A stretch of 64,000 nt of DNA, from the NCBI GenBank assembly GCA_947623455.1, contig OX392533.1:33664229-33728228 (forward strand). The letters run 5' to 3'. The translations under genes were made by a program, and so were the position numbers. Position 1 is the first letter of the stretch. Each line of letters begins with the position of its first letter. The notes beneath the pieces are model-generated. The model made no database searches, was not told the origin of the DNA, and saw only the letters and a program-made list of their open reading frames with translations. Of the stretch, positions 35,816 through 48,800 are shown piece by piece. This DNA is from Mimachlamys varia (lineage: Eukaryota; Mollusca; Bivalvia; Pectinida; Pectinidae).

Positions 35816-38800
35816 CTGCATGGGGATACAAGTCAACATTAGGGGATATATTAAGAAAGAAAAGATAAAACTTTTGGCCCTAGCATCAATGACAAGTCCT
35901 GGAAGAACAAGACAGCTGAGTGCGTGGTGAAGTTTCATTCATTTTTTGTCTCAACCGTATTTTTGCCCCCGTAATGAAATGGGGGCATATACATATAGTG
36001 TTACCAATGTCCGTCCCGTCGCGTCCCATCCGGTCCCGTCCAATGGTAATGTAAATAACTACTGATCCTCAGACTTCGCATACATAATAAGCATGATGAA
36101 CTAATTTCATATTGGGGCAGTTCTAGTTCTTGTTCTAATTATATAGCAGGTGCTATTCTCGTGCGTGTCATTTGTACAATCCTGCTTATCTGAAGCTGGC
36201 ATTGACATAAGTATTAGCGGAGTTTCACCTCTATATCCCCATAGTTTAACCAGCTTTATTTATCGCAGATATTTGCATTTTAGGATAAATACATATGCAT
36301 AGTAGTATGTATCTAAGACAAGAACATGTCAGTATTCATTAAAAAAGAAGAATGTAAAAAAGTACCTGTATACCGACTGTAGGAAGGGTTAAACTATAAT
36401 CAAGTGAGGCAATTGCGATGGTACCAGTCTCCTTTATATTAGCTGTAGCCTCCACCTCAAATATCAACAGTGGTTTTAGATTCAGGTCATAATCTGCCGG
36501 GGAAACTCTTAGCTGGTAGCTTAATACTGAAATTAACACATCATAACCAACGTAATAGATTATGACGTAAACACAATAATATTAGGTTACTGTTGGCAGA
36601 AAAAAGGAGAATGAATGAACCTTCAAAGCTTTACAAAACATAAACTGCCTTACATGAAAAACAAAAGTAAAGACAAAAAAATCATTTCCAAAAACACAAA
36701 GTTAGCACATCATAAAATGACAATTGAAATATTGCAGTTGGCAAATTGATTCTCAAACTTAATTTCGAAGATTAATAAATGTTTTCAATAGTTAAACACT
36801 TGTTTCATTAGTTTTTTGTTCTCCTCATTGAACAAAACTATAAGCAAGTTTTATGGTCGCCATCTTTGTCGCATTGAGAAATATTCTGTACCTTTAGAAT
36901 ATGAAGATGAACGCCTTATTCTCTTGTACTTTTGCAAGTGTCTCTATGTGGATATTTCCTTTGTTCGTCTTTACCTCTAGTTTAATCGATTTTTAGTTCG
37001 GTTGATGGTTTTGTCGACGCTTCGGTATTTTCTAATGTTTTTCATAATGATACGCCTATATACAATTTCAACATAGGTTTGGTTAAATATTGCACTCACC
37101 CTGTCTATATTTGAGGAGAAGATTGTTGTATACAACCTTCTTCAGGGGAGTTGTGTCGCCACCCGTGTATACGTGACTGGACACAGTGATGACCAGATGA
37201 CCGATGGTCACTTCATCATGCGTTCGACTGATGTTTGTTACTTTGATTGTAAAGTAGACGTCAGACCCTACCATTTCTGTACGATCTGAGACGATGTCCA
37301 TCACTATATCCTACAAAAGAATGGAATTTCATTTCAAAATATTATCAATAAGATTTAAAGGGATTGAACAGCAGGCAAGGCCAATACAAGCTCTTTCCCT
37401 TGAGGTACATCTCAAACATTATAACTTTAAATTTTAGATATGTAACAACAAAGATAAAGTATAGTACAGTAATTAATTTTAGTAAGTTATTCCCCCGGTC
37501 ATATCATACTGATAAAAATGGTACATATATTCTGAAAGTACCCTAATTGCTGAACGTTCAACAGAAAATATCAACCAACGACCGTTTTAAGACTTTAATT
37601 TGTCCTAGCCCTGAGACGGAACCCATTGCATTTAGGGCAAACGCTCAACATGAAAGCAAGAGGGAGGATATTGCCTAAGGAGAAGCTACGTAAGGATGGC
37701 AAAATCCTATTACATCCTTTCGACCATCACCACACACCCATCTGCGACTGCCATCTTGTAAGTCCCTGAAGCGAGTTTGCCACTACGAATGATCACTCCC
37801 CACTCCAACACACAGACATCCCAAAAAGGAAATGACAAATCTTGACGATGAACTTCAACAAAATACTAGTACAACGATTTAGATTTCTACATTGTTTCTG
37901 GAGACATGAATATATCAGCATAGTAATAATGATGTCACTTATAATAGAAGCAATTAACATCAGTCTGTCCAATCAGAATGTCTTACTATTGGCATGTGAT
38001 ATACCTGTTTTGCAAGCTCGGCTGTCTCCGACAGACGTTGTACCTTCATACTACGTAAGGCGTTTCTCATCACGATCTCGGACTCTTCACTCCCTAGTAT
38101 ATATAGTAGAAATACGGAAGTCACATGTTGCATGTACATAGCAGTATAAAGATCACGTAACACACACATATGCTGCACCTATTAAATTTGGTCATAGTCT
38201 CACGCCGTCGGTAGCCAATGTAGCCATTGGCTACTTTTAATTTTTATTGGCTACTAAAATTTCAAAGTGGCTACTCAATTGACTACATTGCTTAAAAACA
38301 ACTGGTGGAAAAAACCTGAAATTTTCGTCTCGAAATAAGTCTGTCTACTCCCTTGTGTATTGGCACCCGACAGGTACAGTGTACATAATCAGGGCCGTCA
38401 CAGTCGAGCGCACGCTACATGACTGTGAGGAATTTGTCTTTGTTTAAGATGTCACACCAATTATAGCATGCTTTCCATAATTGTTGACGATATAATTGGT
38501 TTTGATGATATAACTGATTGTTTGTGGCATGGGGTCAGGTTAATTTGATAGCCAAATTAAGATACGAAAACACGGCTTGATCAGTAAGGCACACGTGGTT
38601 GTTAATGGTGTACACCTGTCAGTGTGTCGATAACGGCTTCTAACATAAACATGTCGGCAGCACTGCCCCACCGGATTGTCATCACATCAATTTGTGGAAA
38701 CTAGGTAAGTTTAAAAAAAATTTAATGATGGGAAAAACAATAACGGGCATAGTGAATGGCTTCCCTGATAGAAACATTTAACTAACCGGGGCGGCGACAG

Positions 38801-41800
38801 CACCGTGTTATTCTGAAATGTATGGTAGGCTTTTAAATTAAACAACCATGCTTCGGTAAACATTGAATTAGGAAGGGGGCCGGGATGCAGTGCTTCATAT
38901 AACTTTCTTGATATGGTGTTAATCAAATCATGTTTGCATTCGGTAGCTGTCGTTTGAACACAGCTATTAGAGCTCGATTAGCTTATGTCGCAGGAATGTA
39001 AACCATTGTAACAGATAGTACAAACCAGTAAAAAAATTAATGTAATTAGATGAAAATTGTCTTTTCTATCTCGTCTTCAGTATTACTGAATACTATTTTC
39101 GTTGAATTTACAGGTGACAACAGTCACGGAGCCACAATGAGACAATAAAGAGGGCAACAACAAAATGTAGTACACAGCTGCTAAATGGACAGTTGAAACT
39201 CTCAACAACTTAGTGTAACTTTGTCAACAAAGTTCATGATATAAAATGCAGAATTATATGTATTTCTGTGACTTTTCCAGAAAATGTCACATTATATGCC
39301 AGTTTAGTACTGTAACAAATTTACCAATCATAATGAAAGATTTGTGAATCTCTGATATGATCTTGAGCAACTGATGGATTCTGATCTGAAATGAAAGTGC
39401 TGATTTTCACTGTCAATATTGATGTTATTTATTGCTAAATGTGAAAATAAAGTATATGGTATTCATATATGTTGTTGCTTTGTTTCTTCAAAGTTATAGC
39501 CATTATCTGAAAGTATGAATTCTAAAAATAAGATCAGTATGTACAGTAAGCCTCTATCTTAATTAAAATAATGTAATGATTAACTTTTAGGTATTGAATG
39601 TAATAGCATTTTGAGAGACGACGAGCCAAGGACGAATAAAGGCCGCGAGAAAAAAGACTATTTACAATAAAATTGTAGAAAAAAATGGCTACTGAAAATC
39701 AAACTTAGCTATTTTTTTTTGGCTACTAAATTTTTTGGTCCAGGGTGAGCCCTGATAGATACAGTATGCCGAAAAAATGAATTAAACTGCATCATACAGC
39801 TGTTTCGTCCTCCTAAGACTCTTCAGTGATGCTAGGAGCCAAAAGGTAGGAATCCAAAACTTCTAAATTAATGTAGAAGTAAAAGGGTCAGGTACGTAAA
39901 ACCCCTTTAATTTATTAATTTAGAAGTAACATTAAACTAATTAGTATAATTGAAAATCGTGTACTACGAAAATGTGTATATTATGTACCGTGTCACTACT
40001 CAAATGAGATTAACTGTGGCTAACATAACATTACATGACGATACTACAATTAAACCATACACTTATGCCTGGCATTACTGTATAATTGCCAAATTTCGCT
40101 AGTGTAAAATTTCGCGTCTTTCTCTCTGAAACATTTTCGCGAAGGTTTATTTTCGCGAATCTCAAAATAATTGTAAAGATTATATGGCCAGCATTTACAT
40201 TTTTTCAAAAATTTCAATGCATTCGCGAATTTAGCGATATTAAAACCCTCGGGAATATTAGCAACGATACAGTATTTCTTATCTTGATGGTGTACTCTAG
40301 TCAATGAATATATGTTTGTTTACAGATGGGGTTTTTAACTGAATTTTCAGAAAAGAAAATTCTGAAAAAAGTTATTTATTGACATATACATGTATAATGC
40401 TTCATTTGCGATCAACGAAATTTCACAGACAAATCCAAAGTAAGTAGAGATGGAAAGTTCTGATGAGTGACCTCCATGCGTCCTGATATAACTGTCCTCA
40501 CCTGTTGGGTACTTGTACATTCGAGTAAGGTCGTACTTGTTGGATGTTGTGTCTCCTCCGGTGTAAGGGCGTCCATCCGGGTACTTTGTAATTATCAATT
40601 TTCCTGCTCTATAACGCACATTATTTTGAGTTAAATCAAATGCAAATAATTCCGATCAATCAATCAAATCTTTCATTCCTCGAAATTGAGATTTACAAAA
40701 TAATTAATTATTCAGAAATGTACAAACATTATATCTTCTTACGTGGCACTTAGTCATCATGTGACTGTGATAGCACGCACAGTCTACGATGAGCTCATTA
40801 CATCACCCATGCTTTACCATTCGCTTTCAGTTCTTCGATAAAACGTTTTGAATGCAATTTCCAAGAACTTGACACCATCTTTTAGAACAAATGGTATTTT
40901 CCAGCAGAATCAACAAATCCTTGAAATGCATGAGTTCAAGTTAGATTATATCCGCAAGAAATATGCTCAGGAGAGATTATCAATATAAAGATCAATACGA
41001 TGTAATTACGTGTTCCATAATTTATGTCTGTCCTCTTCGATGGCATAACACTAACATACAAATTGGTAATTTGGGTTAACCGTAATTTCCAGTGTATTGT
41101 CCGATTTTTTTTTTCCATCAAAAGATGCCTATTGCGGGCTATCTGCGGATTTTTTTAACCAAATTATTAAAAATGCGGCTATACGTTGTTAAATGGAATT
41201 TATTCTACATAAGTCTAAACGATTCCTAAATGTACTTCACGCGGGCTATACCCGGTGCGGGAAATACGCAGGAAATTACGGTATGTATATATATAGATGT
41301 AAACGTTACATGTATTATTTTGGTTACGTATCTTGCAGAGTGCGTATACAGTATTGTTTTTCATTTCCTATTCTCTAAATATATAGATTATGAACATGAA
41401 CAAAATTTGTCAAAATAATACAGCGATATCTGTTTATGTGATATGAATAATACTTTGAAATCCTCGGTATCACCATTGATAAAATGTTCGTGATAATGGC
41501 ATCCTTATTTTATCGTTTACTTCATATCTACAGGTCGTCTGCAAGTACTGCTGTTTGAAACATACGTACATATTTGAATCCTCCTTTATTTTGATCCAAT
41601 TTACGCCAGCTCGTCTCTGCCAAATGACCCGGCCCGCATTTAGTTCAGCAAATACAAACGCTGTATCATAGGGGGTATCGCACTGGCCCTTCCTCACAGC
41701 TATCACGGGGGTGGGGCCACATACGTATATATCTATAACAGACAGGTATGTCAACAATTAGACGTATGTTTTTAAATGAAATCAAAAACGAAAAGCTGAT

Positions 41801-44800
41801 CTATTTTAATGTTAATTCCTCTGCATAAACGCTGTGTTTTCGAAATTGAAATGACAAGCAAACTGGAAAAATAACATAACGAGCAAAGGCGAATCAGTGA
41901 CAAATCAGACTATGAAGGAACAATACAGTATCAATATAACACTCAGGGTCAATCTAGTTGCAAATCTAACGGATATGGCGTGAATTGTCCAGAATCAAAA
42001 ATATTGTTTGTATACGTATAAAGTACATGTTACAAAGATACATTTACTTGAATATCCCTTCCGAAATACAACTCTTCGTAAACGAAATTTGAATATGCAT
42101 TTTTACGAATGAATTTGCACAACCTTAAAGTAACGAAGTGCAATGAAACGTTATACTCACGGCCTGTGGGTTCCTGTGGGGTAGGATCCAGCACTTGCCA
42201 ACCATTTAGACTATCAACCTTCTGCGGGAGGTCGGGCCTCTTCATCCATACCTCGTTCCACACGTGGAAATCCCTACCAATAATATAGTATGATATATAA
42301 GACAATATTCTGATCAGCAATTCAATATATCTTCAGTTTATAAAACATATTTGTACTAAATCTCGAACCTACCATTAGACGACAGTTTAGTGATAACTTA
42401 TATAAGTTCTCAACAGAGTTTTTATAGGAAAAATAGAGTACAATTCATACGCACGATACAATTTTATTAGCAATATAAATTTAAATTTCTATTTGGTGAC
42501 ACACTCAATTTTCAAACAATTTGCAACTCGTCATTTTTACTAATCGTGATCCCTATATGACCGTTAGTGTGGACAAGCTGGTAGGTCTTTAGTCTCACCA
42601 CAGCGCATGCGTATCAACCACCTTCTCCACCCCGTTAAATGGGTCGACAGTGTATCCCTTGTCGATAGACAGATTTCGGTCAGGATCATGGGCAGACACA
42701 AAGTTCGTGACGCTTCGACAGGGCAGACCGAGCGCTCTACAAACTGAGATAAAGCAAAAATGAAATACAGACATATATACATGTTATGTTCAACAATGTG
42801 AAGTTGCACTCGTACGTGTACCTACACAGTATCAAAAGTCAAGGTCAGGAGGAGTAAAATACAGGAAAAAATTACAGAGCGATAATTGGAGCATTTTGAT
42901 TTGGACATTTTATCGGTCGGTTTGTTTCCTAAGTTGTCTCTTGGGTTTACATATAGGCCTCCTTTTAGCATCAATGGCAAGTTCCAGAGGGTCGAAACAG
43001 GTGTGTGGTTTAGTTTAATTCACTTAATGTCAGGACTGCATCATATTCTATATTACAAAGGTGGTATTATCGGGTGTCTTTTGTACAATCTATTGATAAA
43101 CTTAAAATGTGAACAACAGAGGTCTTTATATGGAAGTACAATACGATTGAGACTATGTGTAACGGTAACTTAAGCAAATACTCAATGACATATTGCACTT
43201 AGGATGTAGATTTCATCCAAATCAGCTTCAACATACCTAGACCTCCAGAAAATATAATCAACAAGAAGCAAAATTTGAAAACATGAATTTTTGACATACT
43301 GATAAGCCCAGATCGTTCCTGGATATTTGAGATTTGTGAATAATTGTCATAACATGAATCTGTTGGATCGGCCACATTTCTCGGTCATTAACAAGGTCGC
43401 CCAGCATATCCATTAAGTTCCAAAGATATGACTGGGTTTTAATCGGTTAATACCCAAAATGATAAGGATGTTTACTGTGCAAGTCAAAGAAATGATATCT
43501 CCAGTGGATAAGTTTTTTTCCTTTGTCGTATTTTACTCTTTTGCGTGTGACTGTCAAGATGAATCAGCATTTACAATACGCCAATTCTTAGTACTACTGT
43601 TAACAGAAGGTGAATCCAAAGACGAATTGTTCAACTTACTCACTTCGTATCAGATGTCTAATATCATAAGTAGACCTACCAGAATAACAGACCATTCAGC
43701 TACGTTATTAGATCCAGAGATTGTCAGTTACTCAATCAATACATTTTTAATGCATGAATTGATATAGATAAAACTATAAGTGACCATAAAGCGGTTTTAT
43801 CAGTAATATCAGGAATATACCATGGGAAACCCAGTTTAATTCGACTAATGACGTAAATGATGTGTGTGATTTTTTAACAACCACTATACTACATGCTGTA
43901 GATACTTGTATACCTTCCAAATATGTACAGATTGGAAACCATGACAAACTCTAAAAAACGAATCTAATACGATCAGATATAAATAGTAAACAAATAAAAC
44001 TAATATTATGATAAAACGAGCGAAAGAATTTTCTACGAAAACATTCACTCTTTCATAGAAAAAAGTAAATCTAACCCTAAAACCTATAACCTATAACCCT
44101 AACTTATACAAACTTCATCAATATGGCATTTCTGGTAGTCTTCGAAATGGATAACTATCTTTTAGAGGGTAAGCAATCTGTTTTTATTCATGATTCTTGT
44201 TCTTCTGTAAAACATATAAATGCTGGTGTTCCTCAAGGTCCAGTGTTAGGTCCGTTATTTATATCAATGATTTTTTTCCGAACTCTCCTTTTTTCTCGGC
44301 TTTTTGCAGACGATACATCGCTATCGTATTCATTTCCTAACAACTTAGAAGATATTCTAAGTTAAGTTAACAAAGACCTCTATCTCTATTGAAAAGGTCC
44401 GAAATTTGGCTGATGTCTTTCAATCCTAAGAAAACAGAAATTACGATTATCTCTAATACTAGTTTACGCTTGTGCTGTTGCATCCTATTATTCATATTAT
44501 TTATAATTTTCAAATAGCAAGTCGTATAAAAACTTGATCTACACAGTTGATGTTATGTGCTATTGATAAACCAGATTCTCGTTAATATGTACAATTGATA
44601 TACTGGATTATCATTCATTCCTACAGAAAATAGTAGCTAGTTTACAAGTGTATCGGTTATTCGAAAAGTACATTTTACAAATCCAGAAGCTAAACACTTA
44701 ATTCTTCGAAAATGTCATAACTTCTTTCTTATGTTTTATTCGACTAAATTATATTGAACATCCTTTTGGATGACTGACTTGAATTACATGTCTTAGCCTC

Positions 44801-45803
44801 GAATCCCTTCTACAGACCCTATTTATTTCAACTCAACGATACTCCTATACTATTAACTGATAACCATAAACACCTTGGTGTAACACTAAGTAGTGACGGT
44901 AAATGGAATAAATACGTAGACGAACTTATTAAATCGAAATATGAATATCAACCCTTCGAAAAATGAAATGGATACAAGTCTTGAAAAACAATATATCAAA
45001 CTTACTTTCGACCTCTGTTACAAAACGCATGTGACGTGTGTGACAACTGGGGAGCAACTGACTCACTAAATCTCAACAATATCCAGATAACAGCTGCACG
45101 AACTGCTACAGGACTATACCCATTTATACAACATAGAAAATATATATTATGAAATTTGCTGGGAGTCATTAAGTACAATTTACTAGAAGAAAACAGAAAA
45201 CTATCCCGCTTCTTTACAATCTCAAATGATACAGCTCCAAATTATCGGTGTGATACCTTATCAGAAAGCATTGCAGACATTTCCTGTTATAACTTGAAAT
45301 ATTCTCAACCTTAAACTTTGAGATCGTTTTTCCCGTCAACTACAAAAATGTGAAATGATCTTGGTATTTCTATAATAAATTCTTCTATTTCAAATTCATT
45401 TAAAACAAAAATAAAAACAACAGACAGGTATTTCTATAATAAATTCTTCTATTTCAAATTCATTTAAAACAAAAATAAAAACAACAGACAAAAAACAAAA
45501 CAAGTGTTTGCACTGTTGTTTGAGAAACCGTGTTAGCACTCTCAGCTATGACCCTTTTTAGAACAAACTTATCCAATTCAGCTGAATGTACAGTGTGGTC
45601 ATCCATTACAACCTACATGTAATAATGTATCCTTAGATATTCTTCTTTCTGTTGAGCCAAAATTTAGCATTGATGATAACTACCTAATAAAACTTTTGTC
45701 CAAAGATATATAAATAAATGCAACCGGTTTGGCTGAATATGTATATCTCTCACGTTCTCAATTTGTTTTTTTTTCTGGCTCTACCTGTTTAACCCTTCTC
45801 TTC

Positions 45804-45878
<75 letters not shown>

Positions 45879-48800
45879 TTTCCTCACCCTTTTTTTCTAT
45901 TTCATAATAATAATGTATAATTAGGTGTTGCGTAAATAGCCTTATCAACTTATTATTTGTATTTATGCATTGGAAGAAAAGGACGTTGATAAGTTGGAAA
46001 ACTGTGTCCAATTCTTTTGTAAAAAAATTATAATACTAACAGAAGGTGAACAGCATATAGATTAACAAAACAAAACCGCATGTCTTCATTTCGCGATATG
46101 CTATTCCGATGTAATATGGGGAATAACTCCTTCTCAAACAGCTTTATTAAAAATTATTTTACCATGTATATTTACATAGTTTACCTACCGGTAGTGTATA
46201 CTGCGGAAAACACCCACGGCTGTCCGTATTTGACCGGTGTGCCGTTTTGTTTATTATACATCTTCAATATCCGGGGACTACCAATCCACGCCGTCGGCCG
46301 GATGCCGTCTTCAAACGTTCCCCGGTATTTTCCAGTCATCACGCCAGTGCCGTCGATGTTGTTTATCTAGTAGAAATGGTGTTTTTGATTTTAATGTGTA
46401 TTGAAATATTAACAGTCTATGCATTATTTGTATTTCCACAAAAGGCGGTTAAAGTGGCGTATTCATCCGTTTTTGTATTTTTATTTCCTGGTAAATGTTA
46501 GCGCAAAACAAAGCAATACTTTTCTATCACACTTTAAGCCATGGAACATCTAGTATTAGTAAACCCTACTGTTTTAAGAACTTTGTAAAATGGCCAAGCA
46601 GGAGGACAAAACCTTAAGGGCGAAAGTGAAAAAGACAAAACTGGATAGCGAGGTGCAAAAGCTTTCACATTTGTACAACAAAAATTATTTTGGTTAATTT
46701 TCTGTCCTCGGGTGGTGGGCACTAAAGACATCCCCTGTAGAGGGTTATCGAAGGGTTAACATATTAAATAACCCTTATAACCTACTGGGTAACAACAGGT
46801 TTATTCTTTTCTTAAACCCCTATGTAGACAAAGCCTGTTGTCCTATCCTTTTGATCTTCAATAGAATTTTCTGAAATGCAAATTCTTTTTCTGAAGGAGG
46901 GATAATTATGTTACACAGATGAAAACTCCATATAGATATGTAACGGTTATAGACATGACCATTTACCCTTTATACTCACCACTTTCGTGAGACCCCTACA
47001 TACCAGTACGGGGTCGGATAGCTGGCTCGTCACCTCAAAGTTAAAAGCCTTCCTCAGTAAATGAAGGCTTATTTTGAAGACGTCCTCATCAAACTTAAAG
47101 GTAAGGACGAAAAATTAAAAAAAAATCAGGTATATGGTAATTTTATTTCATGTTCAGTCTATTGTGCTTCTCGAATTATACACTGTAGCTTATATAATAT
47201 AACTGGACGCGCGCATGTATGCCTGTATAATTATCATGATCTATATCATAATAACTAGATTAATTGCGGCATGTATCTAGCGCGAAAATCGATATTGCAG
47301 ATATTTTGGCGATTTTCGCGCTAGATACATGCCGCAATATTAAGATACCCCTAAAACAGTTCCTGTTTATTGCTTTCTACAGCAAATATTGCAAGTGGTA
47401 CGTCAATTTATCTTTTCGTTTTTTTTTCTGTTTTAATCCGCGCAAAACGTCATAATTTCAGAATGAATGCTCGAAATCGAACGTATTCACAGATTCTCAG
47501 ACTAAGAGTTTCTAAAACTTTGTATTCGAACAGACAAATCTCCATTAAAATCTGTCGCAAGATATTCATGATTTAAATGCAACGCTTTCATAGAGAAAGA
47601 CTAGTTTGCGATATAAGCCTCGCACAACAGAATCTTTGCTGTTTTCTTTTATTTCATTTGATTACATTTTTTTCCGCCGGAATGAATCAGGAATTTAACT
47701 GGGCTCTCACCATTTGTAGTTAAAAGTATTCTTACACTGCCGTCATTATTTCACCTGTACGAACCTACTTATTATTAATTGTGCGTTCGAACTTACCTGA
47801 CCGAAGTTCCATGGTTTCGCTAATACCTTGTCTGCCCTCCCCATGAATATTATGCCACAGTCATTAATGCCGTACTCGTCGATCGGGTCGGTGTGACCCC
47901 TAACCCCAGCTTCCGGGCAGACAACTCTGTCGATATATACCTGATCCGCTGCCATAGATACCATATTCAAAATAAAATATATATTTATATATTAATTGGT
48001 ATTTAAGTAATTTAGCTGAAGCGTGCTAGAGTATCGAAAATCTATAAACTTTCTTTTGTGTAAAGATTTTTCCACAACTATATAAAGACAGTTTTATAAA
48101 GCAAAATTATAGCAATAATAACAAATATTAGAGAATACTGCAGCGTCAACAAAACCATTATCCGAATTCACAATCGATTAAATTTGCAGCAAAATATGAA
48201 CAAAAGGAAAGGAATAATGGTAAATATTGCAATTCATGTGAATTTAAGATATTGCTGTAAGAACATACCAGTATTCCAAGGGTTGAACAGAACGGCAATG
48301 TCACCTGGGTATTCATATCTAAGCTCTCGTTTACCAGGCACGTGCATTGTTGTTGAGAATATACTGAGTACCCATTCCCCGACTGTACATGTAGGGGGCG
48401 TGGTCACCTCCAGAACCATCGACTTGTTAGAAGACCTGATGACGTACATCCGCCATCCATGTGCTTTTCTGTACTTGTCAAATTCGTCGATAACATCCAG
48501 TAGGACCCAAGTGCCGTCCGCGGGGTCCGGTCGGTCACTTCCTGTTGTTTAGATACAATGTCATGTTGATGATCGTCGATATACACTTGTATTTGTAGAT
48601 CTTAAGTTTCGGGGAAGGCTTTATTAGAGGCCATTTATTCTACCCCTTTTCACGTGAAGAACATGTTCAATCTATTACGTATCTTAACATACATGTTACT
48701 GAATGTTTCGTTTTAAAAAAAAACATGGGATGTTGATCCTTCATTTGTGTGTACATTGTATAATGAACAAACAAATGCCAACACTCTGAACAAATCTTAT

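Noticed and set aside
44072..44104. Interstitial telomere repeat
   Set aside because: Only two or three irregular 'taaccctaa'-like words, not a tandem telomeric array.
45729..46011. Ser/Leu- and Arg/Glu-repeat ORFs
   Set aside because: (CT)n microsatellite read in frame.
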